Shown piece by piece: positions 16,353-26,187 of a stretch of DNA of 64,000 bases. The stretch is from JAISDD01 sp031553935 (GTDB lineage: Bacteria; Bacillota; Syntrophomonadia; Syntrophomonadales; Syntrophomonadaceae): positions 1-64,000 of the forward strand of contig JAVBKS010000021.1 in the NCBI GenBank assembly GCA_031553935.1. Reading direction: 5' to 3'. The translations under genes were made by a program, and so were the position numbers. The notes beneath the pieces were generated by a model. It was not told the origin of the DNA. It was given only the letters and a program-made list of their open reading frames with translations, and did no database searches. How positions within the stretch are numbered: the stretch's first letter is position 1; every line of letters begins with the position of its first letter.

Positions 16353-18056
16353 TTAAGTTTCAAGAATTGTTTTTACTTTTTCAACAATGCCGGCAATGGG
16401 AACTAAACTGATCTCTTTTTCCCATCTAACCTTTAGCTCAGCCTGATTGGATTGCAGCGACTTTGGTCCAATAGTAATCCGCAGTGGTATACCGATTAAA
16501 TCAGCATCTTTAAACTTAACCCCTGCGCGTTCATCCCGATCATCTAAAATGGCTTCAATTCCCAAAACAAGCAGCTCTTCGTAAATTAAAACTGCTGTTT
16601 GCATTTGCTCTTCATTCTTGACATTTACGGGGATAACGATCGCTTGGTAGGGCGCAATCGATAGCGGCCATATAATACCATCATCATCATAGTTCTGCTC
16701 GACTGCAGCAGCCATGGTTCTTGAGACCCCGATTCCGTAGCATCCCATAATCATATGGCGAGTATTGCCCTCGGAGTCCAGAAAATTTGCATCCAAAGCT
16801 TCGGAATATTTCAATCCTAATTTGAAAATTTGTCCAACTTCTATACCTCTAATACTAAACAAATTTTGCGAGCAATTGGGACATTGATCTCCAGCAGCTA
16901 CATTGCGCAAATCAGCGAAAAACATATCCGAAAGGTCGCGCTTTTGATTAACATTTATTAAGTGATATCCGTTTTCATTAGCCCCACAGACAGCATTTTG
17001 CATATATTTTACTTCTAAATCAGCATAAATCGGCAAATTGACATCCTTAGGACCTAGTGAGCCAAAGCTTGCACCTAAGATTTGATTAGCGGTGCCATCA
17101 TCGGCAAGGGTCAATTCTTTGCTTCCTACTACATTTTTCAATTTAATTTCGTTGATGTCCCGGTCTCCTCTGCAAAGAACCATAATCGGATTACTATCGG
17201 CAAAATATAATAATGACTTAATAATTCTATTTTCTTTTACATTAAGGAATTTCGAAACTTCTTCAATGGTCCTCTTATTAGGAGTACTCATTTTTTCTAG
17301 AGGTAACTCTTCTTCATTACAAAACTCCAAGGCAATATCAGCCGCTTCAGCTTTTTCGACATTAGCAGCATAATCACATGCACTGCAGTAGACTATTTCG
17401 TTTTCTCCCGATTCTGCCAGCACCATAAATTCATGGCTCTCATTGCCGCCTATTGCCCCGCTGTCAGCTTCTACCATCCTGAATTTAAGTTTAAACCGTG
17501 CAAAAATTCTATTGTAGGTTTGCATCATCACTTGGTACATTGATTCCAAACCGCCACCGTCAATATCAAAAGAATAAGCATCTTTCATGATAAATTCGCG
17601 TCCGCGCATGAGGCCAAATCTCGGTCTTATTTCATCTCTGTACTTATTTTGAATTTGATAAAGAAGTAATGGCAGTCCTCGGTAGGAATGTATGTCGTTT
17701 TTCACTATGGTGGTAATCATCTCTTCATGGGTTGGCCCCAAAGCAAAAAATCGGTCATGGCGATCACTTAGACGAAACATTTCGTCTCCATAAAGTTCCC
17801 AACGCCCCGATTGTTCCCAAAGCTCTTTGGGTTGAATAATGGGCATCATTATTTCTTGTCCACCACTATTATCCATTTCCTCGCGAATGATGTTCATTAT
17901 CTTTTTCAGTACCCTATAAGCTAGCGGCAAATAAGAATAAACCCCTCCGCTTGCTTTTCTTATAAAGCCTGCTCTTAGTAGGAGCTGATGGCTAATAACT
18001 TCAGCCTCACTAGGAACCTCTCTTAGAGTAGGAAAAAAAAGTTGAGACGCTTTCAA
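16353..18056 (-). CDS. proS: Prolyl-tRNA synthetase (bacterial type)
   Basis: Class II synthetase charging tRNA-Pro. At 567 residues it has motif 1/2 segments (GPTHEEMITTIV, RFGLMRGREFIMKDAYSFD), the bacterial INS editing domain between motifs 2 and 3 (about 225-400), motif 3 (GCYGIGVSRTMAAAVEQ), and an anticodon-binding domain (about 470-567). The start is TTG (18054-18056) with AGGAGGAG upstream. It lies 17 bases downstream of ispG in the same transcription unit. Confidence 0.97.
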   Translation of the reverse strand: MKASQLFFPTLREVPSEAEVISHQLLLRAGFIRKASGGVYSYLPLAYRVLKKIMNIIREEMDNSGGQEIMMPIIQPKELWEQSGRWELYGDEMFRLSDRHDRFFALGPTHEEMITTIVKNDIHSYRGLPLLLYQIQNKYRDEIRPRFGLMRGREFIMKDAYSFDIDGGGLESMYQVMMQTYNRIFARFKLKFRMVEADSGAIGGNESHEFMVLAESGENEIVYCSACDYAANVEKAEAADIALEFCNEEELPLEKMSTPNKRTIEEVSKFLNVKENRIIKSLLYFADSNPIMVLCRGDRDINEIKLKNVVGSKELTLADDGTANQILGASFGSLGPKDVNLPIYADLEVKYMQNAVCGANENGYHLINVNQKRDLSDMFFADLRNVAAGDQCPNCSQNLFSIRGIEVGQIFKLGLKYSEALDANFLDSEGNTRHMIMGCYGIGVSRTMAAAVEQNYDDDGIIWPLSIAPYQAIVIPVNVKNEEQMQTAVLIYEELLVLGIEAILDDRDERAGVKFKDADLIGIPLRITIGPKSLQSNQAELKVRWEKEISLVPIAGIVEKVKTILET

Positions 18057-18073
18057 ATGATCTCCTCCTTAAC

Positions 18074-19123
18074 TTAAATCATCATTTCGATTTCATGGAT
18101 CAAAGTACTTAACAATTCATCTTCCGGGACTTTTCTGACAATTTTCCCTTTTTTGAATAAAAGCCCATTTCCTCGGCCGCCAGCAATTCCGATGTCAGCT
18201 TCTCTAGCCTCACCGGGACCATTCACAACACATCCCATTACGGCAACTTTTATTGGAGTGTCAATGTCTCGCAGATAGCGGTCAACCTTCTGAGCAATAT
18301 CCACTAAAGAAATTTCGCATCGTCCGCAAGTCGGGCAAGAAATCAGCTCGACTCCTCGATCACTAAGTCCTAAACCTCTTAATATCTCATAGGCGGCCCA
18401 CACTTCCTCCTTGGGATCACCGGTTAGAGAAACCCTAATAGTATCGCCAATTCCTTCCTGCAAGAGAATACCTAATCCTAGTGCAGATTTGATCAGCGCC
18501 CTTTCCATGGTTCCAGCTTCAGTAATGCCTAAATGGAGCGGATATTCAGTCTGTGATGCCATTAATCTATAAGCTTGGACCGTCATATTGACTGATGATG
18601 CTTTCAAAGAAACCTTGATCTTAGTGAAACTCATTTTTTCTAGAATATCTAAATGCGAAAGGGCGCTCTCGACCATGGCTTCAGCACATATTTTGCCATA
18701 TTTGTTCAACAATGCCTTGTCCAACGAACCGGCATTAACTCCAATTCGAATCGGAATATCGAGATCCTTGCACACAGCAACCACTTCACGGACCTTGCTT
18801 ATATTTCCTATATTGCCAGGATTTAACCGTAATCCATCAGCGCCGGATTCAGCGCTGCTAATAGCCAATCTATAATCAAAATGAATATCTGCTATTATTG
18901 GTATATGAATGTGTTCTTTAATCCTTTTTATGGCCGCCGCCGCTTCTTGATCAACCACTGCCACCCTTATCAACTGACAGCCTCTTTTTTCGCATTCCAG
19001 TATCTGGCTAACGGTTGATTCTATATCCCGCGTATCAGTATTGGTCATGGATTGTACAACTATCGGTTTACCTCCACCAATTTCAAGATTACCAACTTTG
19101 ACAACCTTACTTGTTCTCACCAT
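18074..19123 (-). CDS. ispG: 4-hydroxy-3-methylbut-2-enyl diphosphate synthase
   Basis: Reduces MEcPP to HMBPP, the penultimate step of the MEP isoprenoid pathway, using a [4Fe-4S] cluster. At 349 residues, a TIM barrel N-terminal part is followed by the cluster-binding C-terminal part with CPTCGRCE (about 266-273) and GCVVNGPGEAREADIGIAGG. It lies four bases after rseP. With dxr two genes upstream it supplies precursors for undecaprenyl phosphate made by uppS in the same cluster. Confidence 0.97.
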   Translation of the reverse strand: MVRTSKVVKVGNLEIGGGKPIVVQSMTNTDTRDIESTVSQILECEKRGCQLIRVAVVDQEAAAAIKRIKEHIHIPIIADIHFDYRLAISSAESGADGLRLNPGNIGNISKVREVVAVCKDLDIPIRIGVNAGSLDKALLNKYGKICAEAMVESALSHLDILEKMSFTKIKVSLKASSVNMTVQAYRLMASQTEYPLHLGITEAGTMERALIKSALGLGILLQEGIGDTIRVSLTGDPKEEVWAAYEILRGLGLSDRGVELISCPTCGRCEISLVDIAQKVDRYLRDIDTPIKVAVMGCVVNGPGEAREADIGIAGGRGNGLLFKKGKIVRKVPEDELLSTLIHEIEMMI

Positions 19124-19127
19124 ATCC

Positions 19128-20156
19128 TCAACCCTTTACCCAGCGAACTATATCGTTAAATGTTACTACCAGCATAAGGGTCATCAATAATAAAAAGCCA
19201 ACCCAATTGATCATGCCTTCTTTTTCAGGATTTAACGGCTTGCGCCTAATCATTTCAATCGAAGCAAAAACAATTCTAAAACCGTCTAAAGCCGGAATAG
19301 GTAGTAAATTCATAATCCCTAAGTTAATGCTTAAAATGGCAGCAAAATTTAATAGGGTAACTAATCCCAACTGGGCAAAATCACCTACCATTCTGGTAAT
19401 ACCAACCGGCCCGGCGATATCATTCATTGAGGCCCCTCCGGTTGCCAGAATACCTAGAGAGTACAATAATGCCACCGTAAGTTTGAATGTCTGTTCAAAG
19501 CCTATTACAATCGACTCGATAATTCCGAAACGTTGATGATAAACCGTATTCGTGACTCCGATACCTGTAGTCCCATAGGAATCAATGACTGCAGGTGTTA
19601 CTACGATCATAAGCTTTTCAGCGCCTCTTTCAATTTCGAATTCCAGAACGGTTTTTCCCGAATTTCTTGTGTTCTTTTCGATATCGGACCAATTTGCCAC
19701 CGGCTGACCATCAATTCTTAACACCTTGTCTCCAGCTTTCATGCCCGATATTGCTGCCGGTTTATCCGAATATACGGTGCCAATAACAGGATCATTAGTA
19801 CTATTAGGAATGCCAATAAAAGCAAAAGATACGATAAAAATCAAAATAGCTAATACAAAATTCATGAAAGGACCGGCGAAAGACACCAGCATCTTCTCCC
19901 AAGGTTTTCTGAAGGCATACCCGCGCGGATCCTCTTGGTCTCCGACTTCTTCCCCCGATAAACGTACAAAGCCTCCCAATGGAATCAGGCGAATGGAGAA
20001 TATTACTCCATCTCTTTTTATTGACCAAAGCTGATAACCAAAACCAAGGCTAAACTCATGCACCGGAATTCCAATCCGCCGAGCCGCCACGAAATGCCCC
20101 CATTCGTGAACCAAAACTAGCACCGCAATAATTATCAATGTTAACAAAATGCTCAT
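19128..20156 (-). CDS. rseP: Site-2 protease RseP/RasP
   Basis: Intramembrane zinc metalloprotease that cleaves anti-sigma factors and small membrane peptides. The zinc motif HEWGH is at residues 17-21 in the first transmembrane helix. A PDZ domain spans about 105-180, and the second zinc motif LDG lies in LLPIPALDGFRIVF near residue 288. Four membrane segments are predicted. The start is ATG with GGAGAG upstream, and it overlaps dxr by four bases. Confidence 0.95.
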   Translation of the reverse strand: MSILLTLIIIAVLVLVHEWGHFVAARRIGIPVHEFSLGFGYQLWSIKRDGVIFSIRLIPLGGFVRLSGEEVGDQEDPRGYAFRKPWEKMLVSFAGPFMNFVLAILIFIVSFAFIGIPNSTNDPVIGTVYSDKPAAISGMKAGDKVLRIDGQPVANWSDIEKNTRNSGKTVLEFEIERGAEKLMIVVTPAVIDSYGTTGIGVTNTVYHQRFGIIESIVIGFEQTFKLTVALLYSLGILATGGASMNDIAGPVGITRMVGDFAQLGLVTLLNFAAILSINLGIMNLLPIPALDGFRIVFASIEMIRRKPLNPEKEGMINWVGFLLLMTLMLVVTFNDIVRWVKG

Positions 20157-21322
20157 ATACCAACTCTCCTTTCAATTAAACGTCGGCAATATTCGCGCGC
20201 CCATTTATCTGCGCTTAGAATTACGTCTAAGCTAGGGAAGTTTTGCACATCATGGGCAAGCATAACTTTTTCATTCAATACAGGTATTATATCAAAGCCG
20301 ATTTCGAAATTTAGAAATGCCGAAACTGCAATTTCATTGGCAGCGTTGAGAACGGCCGGCAGCGTCCCTCCTGCTCTGCCTGCTTCATATGCTAGACGCA
20401 AGCACGGGAAGCGCTCAAAATCAGGTGCGTTAAAGCTAAGGCTCCCAACGGCTGCAAGATCGAGTCTATTCGTCTCAGTCTTTGCTCTTAAGGGGTAAGT
20501 AAATGCATACTGTATAGGAATTCTCATATCTGGAATACCTATATGGGCAAGATAAGCGCCGTCAACAAGCTCGATTAAAGAGTGAACGATGCTGTCTTTA
20601 TGTATCACAACTTTAATATCATCGTATTTTGTATTAAACAAGTGATGAGCCTCGATCACTTCAAGGCCTTTATTCATTAGCGTAGCCGAATCGATAGTTA
20701 TTTTGGGACCCATGTTCCATTTTGGGTGTTTCAGTGCCATATCTACAGTTACATTTGCAAACTCCGCTTTATTAAAATCCCTAAAGGGTCCACCTGATGC
20801 TGTTAACCAAATTTTGCACAAATGATTCCTTTCGCCATGCAGGCACTGAAATATGGCAGAGTGTTCACTGTCAACGGGAATCAAGTCGATTCTTTTCTCG
20901 GCAGCTTGCTGCATAACTATATCACCGGCAGCAACTAAGGTCTCTTTATTTGCTAAGGCAATTATTTTTTCAGCTTCAATAGCGGCAAGCGTTGGAAGTA
21001 TTCCAACCGCCCCACTCAATGCAACCAGCACTAAGTCGGCTTCGGGCATCGCTGCAAGTTCACACAATCCCGACATCCCGGTTAATAATTCGGTTTTCGC
21101 CGGCACTTGGTCAACAAACTCTTTATACTTATTCTCATCACCCAACACAATTTTTTGGGGTTTGTACTTAAGGGTCTGAGCTCTTAGCTGCTCGGTCTCG
21201 TTGAATGCTGCTAGGCCTACAACCTTAAAACTATCTTTATGCCAATCAATTACTTCCAAAGCCTGTTGGCCTATTGAGCCAGTTGAGCCTAGAATAACAA
21301 TGTTTTTCTTTTTGTTTATCAT
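20153..21322 (-). CDS. dxr: 1-deoxy-D-xylulose 5-phosphate reductoisomerase
   Basis: Second enzyme of the MEP pathway (DXP to MEP, NADPH and divalent metal). At 389 residues it has the NADP-binding LGSTGSIGQQALEVI (residues 11-25), VDSEHSAIFQCL metal/substrate region (about 150), SGGPFRDF and HPKWNMGPKITIDSATLMNK. It overlaps both neighbours (rseP and the YtvI-like gene) by four bases, implying coupled translation. Confidence 0.97.
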   Translation of the reverse strand: MINKKKNIVILGSTGSIGQQALEVIDWHKDSFKVVGLAAFNETEQLRAQTLKYKPQKIVLGDENKYKEFVDQVPAKTELLTGMSGLCELAAMPEADLVLVALSGAVGILPTLAAIEAEKIIALANKETLVAAGDIVMQQAAEKRIDLIPVDSEHSAIFQCLHGERNHLCKIWLTASGGPFRDFNKAEFANVTVDMALKHPKWNMGPKITIDSATLMNKGLEVIEAHHLFNTKYDDIKVVIHKDSIVHSLIELVDGAYLAHIGIPDMRIPIQYAFTYPLRAKTETNRLDLAAVGSLSFNAPDFERFPCLRLAYEAGRAGGTLPAVLNAANEIAVSAFLNFEIGFDIIPVLNEKVMLAHDVQNFPSLDVILSADKWAREYCRRLIERRVGI

Positions 21323-22437
21323 AATCTATTTCTCCAGTTTGTTTGCCCAAAAAAGCCAGCACGGTTTACTGCTAAAACGATAACCAAAAGCACCGGCCCA
21401 AGAAATAATCCAGCCATTCCCCCAAGCTGTAATCCCACATACATACTAAGTAGAGTTGCTAAGGGATGAAGTCCGATATTATCTCCGGTTATTTTCGGTT
21501 CCAAAATCTGCCTTACGATTGATATAAAGCCATATAAAACTAATAAGCTAATCCCTAAAGCCTTGCTCCCCAGGAATAGTTCCCATATTATCCAGGGAAT
21601 AAAGATAAGCCCAGTCCCAACAATCGGCAAAACATCGAGTATTCCCGTAATTAATCCAATGGAAAAAGCATATTTTATGCCCAGTATTTTCAAGGCAATC
21701 ATAGTAACAACCGCAGTAATAGTAACCAAAATACTATAAGCTTTAACGAATCCAATCAAAGAGCTGAAAACATCTTGCAGCACTGTCCGTGATTGTTCTT
21801 GGGTTTTCTGCGACAAGAACCTCCAAAGAAAATCTCTGATAACAGCACGATCTTTTACTAGAAAAAAGGTGGCAATGGTTGATATGACAATTAGAATCAA
21901 GATATTGGGAACAAACGTAATTGAATTGACGATAAGTACGATGGAATCATTCAGCAGATTCTTCATCAATTCAAAGCCTTTTGCCCAACTATTACTTATA
22001 GCCGACTCAACTTCGGGTGGTAGATCCATTTGCAAATAGTATGATCTTAAATTAGTTCCAGTGTTAAATACGATTTTACCTATGTCAGTGCTATAGGATA
22101 TGAGCTGTGGTCGAAGGGAAGCAAATTCACTGCTAATTTTCGAAATTACCAGAACAACTATTGTGCTAAATCCTCCAACTGTAGCAATTAAGCTCATAAG
22201 CACTGCTAAACCGCGCTTAATTTTTAGTTTGACCTCGAAAAATACAACTATCGGCTCGATTAGATAAGCTAATATTATGGCGATTAAAAATGGCAATAAT
22301 AGCTTGGGGAGCACAATCATGACTCTACCCAAATATGGCAACAAATAGTTGACCACCAATAATGTGCCAATGATTACTAGAATGGCAATCGTAGTTTTCA
22401 CTAGCGTTTTTACACTTTTTAGCAAATCAGGATCCAA
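21319..22437 (-). CDS. AI-2E family transporter-like permease (YtvI-like)
   Basis: A 372-residue polytopic membrane protein of the AI-2E/UPF0118 superfamily. Paired helices at the N-terminus, a soluble stretch (about 110-160) and a C-terminal bundle with the conserved GLITGILDVLPIVGTGLIFIP-type segment (split here) and GLHPLATLLSMYVGLQLGG. Family members export small molecules or ions; the sporulation protein YtvI belongs here, but I cannot assign a substrate. The start is TTG (22435-22437) with AAAAGGGG upstream. It sits unusually between cdsA and dxr, four bases overlapping dxr. Confidence 0.8.
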   Translation of the reverse strand: MDPDLLKSVKTLVKTTIAILVIIGTLLVVNYLLPYLGRVMIVLPKLLLPFLIAIILAYLIEPIVVFFEVKLKIKRGLAVLMSLIATVGGFSTIVVLVISKISSEFASLRPQLISYSTDIGKIVFNTGTNLRSYYLQMDLPPEVESAISNSWAKGFELMKNLLNDSIVLIVNSITFVPNILILIVISTIATFFLVKDRAVIRDFLWRFLSQKTQEQSRTVLQDVFSSLIGFVKAYSILVTITAVVTMIALKILGIKYAFSIGLITGILDVLPIVGTGLIFIPWIIWELFLGSKALGISLLVLYGFISIVRQILEPKITGDNIGLHPLATLLSMYVGLQLGGMAGLFLGPVLLVIVLAVNRAGFFGQTNWRNRL

Positions 22438-22472
22438 AAACTCATCCCCTTTTTATATTGAACCGTGAAAAA

Positions 22473-23267
22473 TTATTGATTATGGTTCAGCATCATAAAG
22501 AAAAAATATACGGTTGGCAAAACAATGAGGAAGCTGTCAAACCGATCCAGTATTCCGCCATGCCCTGGTATTAATCTACCAGAATCCTTCACTTTAAAGG
22601 TACGTTTCAAACCTGACATCATTAGATCTCCGAGCTGCGCGAAACATGCTCCAATAACTGCCAATGCCAATATAACATAGTAGTCCGCTGCCAAAAATGG
22701 GTAGACTTTAAAATAAAACAGTACTATCGCTATCACAAATACTAATCCCCCAATAAACCCTTCCCAGGTTTTTTTGGGGCTTAAGACCGGTGCTAATTTA
22801 TGCTTTCCGAATTTACGGCCGACGAAATAACCGCCACTATCATTTGACCAAGTAATTAGAAATGTCAATAATAATAGTTGAAAGGAGCAGTCTAACATTA
22901 TAGTTCTATTTGCGTAACTTAAAAGAAAACCAACATAAAGTGGTCCAATTGTAGAAAGCGCGAAATCTATAAAACTATGCTCAGGGTATCTAAAGGTAAA
23001 CTCAATAATCAATAGCATCAAAACCAGAAAAACTGCTATCCCCATATGCACTGATAATTGTGGCTCGAAATATATCAAGGAAAACAATAAATATGGAGTA
23101 ATTCGGAATGGCTTGTGGCCGAGACTCGAGATTATGCTATGAAACTCGCCAACTGCCAGTATTCCAAGGATTAGAAAAAACAACTGGGCATACCAGGATC
23201 CGAAATAAATAATTGCTAGCAACAGCGGTATTCCAATTATTGCGGTAACAATTCTAGTACTTAGCAT
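22473..23267 (-). CDS. cdsA: Phosphatidate cytidylyltransferase (CDP-diacylglycerol synthase)
   Basis: Makes CDP-diacylglycerol from phosphatidic acid and CTP for phospholipid synthesis. About 264 residues with seven or eight membrane helices. The family signature near the C-terminus is present: LSPKKTWEGFIGG and later GDLMMSGLKRTFKVKDSG plus PGHGGILDRFDS with the metal-binding Asp. I start it at ATG 23267; the TTG one codon earlier is less likely. It follows uppS by 18 bases. Confidence 0.95.
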   Translation of the reverse strand: MLSTRIVTAIIGIPLLLAIIYFGSWYAQLFFLILGILAVGEFHSIISSLGHKPFRITPYLLFSLIYFEPQLSVHMGIAVFLVLMLLIIEFTFRYPEHSFIDFALSTIGPLYVGFLLSYANRTIMLDCSFQLLLLTFLITWSNDSGGYFVGRKFGKHKLAPVLSPKKTWEGFIGGLVFVIAIVLFYFKVYPFLAADYYVILALAVIGACFAQLGDLMMSGLKRTFKVKDSGRLIPGHGGILDRFDSFLIVLPTVYFFFMMLNHNQ

Positions 23268-23285
23268 CAAATATTATCCATTCTT

Positions 23286-24032
23286 TTATTTGCTTAACCC
23301 ACCATAGCGGCGGTCTCTCTTCTGATAGTCTATTATTGCCAGCAGAAATTCATCTCTGTTAAAATCTGGCCAAAGTCTCTTAGAAATCCATATTTCCGAG
23401 TAGGCGATTTGCCAGAGCAAAAAATTACTGATTCTCATTTCACCAGCGGTTCTGATTACCAAATCGGGATCAGGTATGCCTTGAGTATAAAGCATATCAG
23501 AAAATGATTCCTCAGTGATCTCATCTATGCTCATCTGTCCTTTTGATACCATTTCAGCAATAGCTTTTACTGAAGACAATATCTCCAATCGCGCTCCATA
23601 GTTTAACGCGATATTTAAACATAAGCCTTGGTTAGAATTGGTCTTTTTCGTGGAATCATTGATTAAATCGACACATTCTACCGGCAGTACGTCATAGTTT
23701 CCCAAGATTCTGATTCTTACTTCGTTACTATGAAGTTCTTCAATCTCTTTATGTAAAAACTCAACTAATAAATTCATCAAATAGTTTACTTCATTTTTGG
23801 GACGCTTCCAATTTTCGGTTGAGAATGCAAATACCGTCAGGTTTTTTATTCCTATATTACTGCTGACTCTGACGATCTCTTTTAAGGAACTCATTCCAGC
23901 CCTGTGTCCTAAGGTTCTAGGCAACAATCGCTTACTAGCCCATCTGCCATTTCCATCCATTATGATCGCAACATGATTGGGCAAATTATTAGGGTCTATA
24001 TCCTGAAGCAGATCCTTATTATTTTTGGCCAT
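23286..24032 (-). CDS. uppS: Undecaprenyl diphosphate synthase
   Basis: Cis-prenyltransferase that elongates FPP with eight IPP units to the C55 lipid carrier. About 248 residues. The catalytic MDGNGRWA (Asp near 27) and C-terminal RTAGEMRISNFLLWQ/SEIW motifs are present. The start is ATG 24032 with GGGAG upstream. It is separated from frr by a terminator, so its expression must come from read-through or a promoter in the 50-base gap, where a TATAAT box exists. Confidence 0.96.
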   Translation of the reverse strand: MAKNNKDLLQDIDPNNLPNHVAIIMDGNGRWASKRLLPRTLGHRAGMSSLKEIVRVSSNIGIKNLTVFAFSTENWKRPKNEVNYLMNLLVEFLHKEIEELHSNEVRIRILGNYDVLPVECVDLINDSTKKTNSNQGLCLNIALNYGARLEILSSVKAIAEMVSKGQMSIDEITEESFSDMLYTQGIPDPDLVIRTAGEMRISNFLLWQIAYSEIWISKRLWPDFNRDEFLLAIIDYQKRDRRYGGLSK

Positions 24033-24080
24033 CAACTTCTCCCACCCGATTATATATTGATTATTAATGAAGTATTGAAT

Positions 24081-24103
24081 AACAAAACCCCCTATTAAGG
24101 GGG
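24081..24103 (-). terminator. Terminator between frr and uppS
   Basis: Minus-strand 6-bp stem CCCCCT/AGGGGG with loop TAAT followed by TTTTGTT. It ends the rpsB-tsf-pyrH-frr transcript, possibly with read-through into uppS. Confidence 0.85.
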
Positions 24104-24143
24104 ATTAAATTCAATTATAAACTAAAGGGCTATATATCTCAAA

Positions 24144-24701
24144 TCATACTTCCATAATATCTTTTTCTTTTGCTGCTAATATTACATCGACATCCTTAAT
24201 AAATTTATCGGTCGATTTTTGAATATCTTCAACTGCCTTTTTACTTTCGTTTTCTGAAATTAGTTTTTCCTTTTCAATTCCCTTTATTTGGTCGTTTTGT
24301 TCACGACGAATATTTCTAATCGCTACTTTAGCTTCTTCACTACGCTTTTTTACTGACTTAACAATTTCCTTACGGCGTTCTTCCGTCAACTGAGGAATTA
24401 CAAGCCTAATCACATTACCGTCATTGCTGGGATTTATGCCCAGATCTGATTTTTGGATGGCTTTCTCAATCTCAGCTATTGCTGTTTTGTCCCAAGGTTG
24501 AATTACTAACATCCGAGCTTCAGGCACAGTTATATTAGCTAATTGGTTCAATGGAGTTTTTTGATCGAAATAATTAACCACAATTCTATCAACCATAGCC
24601 GGATTCGCTCGTCCAGCCCTAAGACCTGCTAAGTCTTTCTTTAAATGCTCAATAGTTTTAGTCATACGCATTTCAGTTTCATTAAAAATACTAGCTATCA
24701 T
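24144..24701 (-). CDS. frr: Ribosome recycling factor
   Basis: With EF-G splits the post-termination 70S ribosome. 185 residues, all typical RRF segments present (LAGLRAGRANPAMVDRI, VPEARMLVIQPWD, GNVIRLVIPQLTEERRKE). The start is ATG with GGGAGG upstream and overlaps the pyrH end by 11 bases. Confidence 0.97.
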   Translation of the reverse strand: MIASIFNETEMRMTKTIEHLKKDLAGLRAGRANPAMVDRIVVNYFDQKTPLNQLANITVPEARMLVIQPWDKTAIAEIEKAIQKSDLGINPSNDGNVIRLVIPQLTEERRKEIVKSVKKRSEEAKVAIRNIRREQNDQIKGIEKEKLISENESKKAVEDIQKSTDKFIKDVDVILAAKEKDIMEV

Positions 24702-25422
24702 TGCTCAACCTCCCGATAAATGTACCAATTTTGAAACCTTGTACAACTTTCATAATATTTCCTTCTTGAGTTAGATCAAATACGATTATTGGAATATTGT
24801 TATCCATACAAAGCGATGCAGCCGTAGAATCCATCACTGCAAGCCCTTGATTAATAACATCGATGTAGTTCAAATAATCATATTTTTGGGCATTGCTGTT
24901 CTTTTTGGGGTCGGAGTCGTAAACTCCATCTACCTTTTTGGCCATTAGTATAACTTCTGCCTCAATTTCAGCAGATCTTAATGCTGCAGCAGTATCTGTA
25001 GAGAAAAAAGGATTCCCGGTACCTGCCGCAAAAATGACAACCCGTCCTTTTTCTAAATGTCTCATTGCCCGACGCCGGATATAAGGCTCAGCGACTTCCT
25101 TGATCTCAATCGCAGATAATACTCTGGTATCAATGCCCATTCTCTCTAAAGCATCCTGCAGCGCTAAAGCATTGATTTCAGTTGCCAGCATTCCCATATA
25201 GTCTGCTGTCGCTCTATCCATACCTTGGGCACTACCAGAAACTCCGCGCCAAATATTCCCGCCACCTACAACAATGGCGACTTCTACTCCAATTTTTACT
25301 ACGTCTTTGATTTGTTTAGCTATTGAAGAGAGCACATCATATTCAATCCCATACATGCTTTCTCCACCCAAGGCTTCTCCACTTAATTTAAGCATGATTC
25401 GCTTATATTTTGAGACTTGCAA
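24691..25422 (-). CDS. pyrH: UMP kinase
   Basis: Phosphorylates UMP to UDP with ATP; hexameric, allosterically regulated in bacteria. 243 residues of the amino-acid-kinase fold: KLSGEALGG (residues 12-20), GGGNIWRG near 52-59, and TGNPFFSTDTAAALRSAEI. The start is TTG (25420-25422) with AGGAGG at good spacing. It lies between tsf and frr as usual. Confidence 0.97.
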   Translation of the reverse strand: MQVSKYKRIMLKLSGEALGGESMYGIEYDVLSSIAKQIKDVVKIGVEVAIVVGGGNIWRGVSGSAQGMDRATADYMGMLATEINALALQDALERMGIDTRVLSAIEIKEVAEPYIRRRAMRHLEKGRVVIFAAGTGNPFFSTDTAAALRSAEIEAEVILMAKKVDGVYDSDPKKNSNAQKYDYLNYIDVINQGLAVMDSTAASLCMDNNIPIIVFDLTQEGNIMKVVQGFKIGTFIGRLSNDS

Positions 25423-25462
25423 GCTTTATCCTCCTGGTGCACTAAGACATAGTCTAGTAGTC

Positions 25463-26113
25463 TTATTTATTAACTTGTGCCATTACTTCTGCTGCGAAGT
25501 CAACAGATTCTTTTTCAATTCCTTCTCCGACTTCATAGCGGACAAATCTTCTAACATTTATGTTCTCGCCCATTTTCGCTACTGCTTCATGAATTAACTC
25601 TTGGACGGTTTTATCCGGATCCTTAATAAAAGGTTGCTCCAGTAAGCAATTCTCTTTATAGTACTTTTCTATTCTTCCTTCAACCATTTTCTCAATAACT
25701 TTTTCAGGTTTCCCTTCTTCTAAAGCTTGAGCTTTGAGAACTTCTTTTTCTCTTGTGATAGTGTCACTTGGTACTTGTTCCCGCGAAACTACTAAGGGGT
25801 TGGATGCTGCAATTTGCATTGCAATATCATAGGCAAGATTTTTAAAATCGGACGTTTTAGCTACGAAATCAGTTTCGCAGTTAACTTCGACCAAAACGCC
25901 AATACGGCCGGCTCCATGAATATAAGATGTAACTGTACCCTCACTGGCAATTCTGCCAGCTTTCTTGGCAGCTTTCGCTAATCCCTTAGTCCGCAATTCA
26001 TCTATAGCTTTTTCGACATCTCCACCGGTCTCTTGCAATGCTTTCTTGCAATCCATCATCCCGGCACCTGTTCTCTCTCTAAGTTCTTTAACTAAACTTG
26101 CTGATATTTCCAC
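25463..26113 (-). CDS. tsf: Elongation factor Ts (short form)
   Basis: Nucleotide exchange factor for EF-Tu. The N-terminal UBA-like domain (RERTGAGMMDCKKALQETGG, 11-30) and the core TDFVAKTSDF motif (about 81-90) are intact. At 216 residues it is the compact form with one core subdomain shortened, as in several Clostridia, cyanobacteria and Thermus, versus about 290 in Bacillus. The start is GTG with GGGGG upstream. Confidence 0.96.
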   Translation of the reverse strand: MEISASLVKELRERTGAGMMDCKKALQETGGDVEKAIDELRTKGLAKAAKKAGRIASEGTVTSYIHGAGRIGVLVEVNCETDFVAKTSDFKNLAYDIAMQIAASNPLVVSREQVPSDTITREKEVLKAQALEEGKPEKVIEKMVEGRIEKYYKENCLLEQPFIKDPDKTVQELIHEAVAKMGENINVRRFVRYEVGEGIEKESVDFAAEVMAQVNK

Positions 26114-26142
26114 TTTCTAGACCCCCTAAGATTATTACATTC

Positions 26143-26177
26143 CAAAAAAGGGTGAAAAGGGAATCCCCTTATCACCC
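26143..26177 (-). terminator. Hairpin terminator/attenuator between rpsB and tsf
   Basis: Minus-strand stem GGGTGATAAGGGG paired with CCCTTTTCACCC, followed by TTTTTT. Placed between rpsB and tsf, it likely reduces downstream expression rather than fully separating the genes. Confidence 0.8.
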
Positions 26178-26187
26178 TCATTTCTTA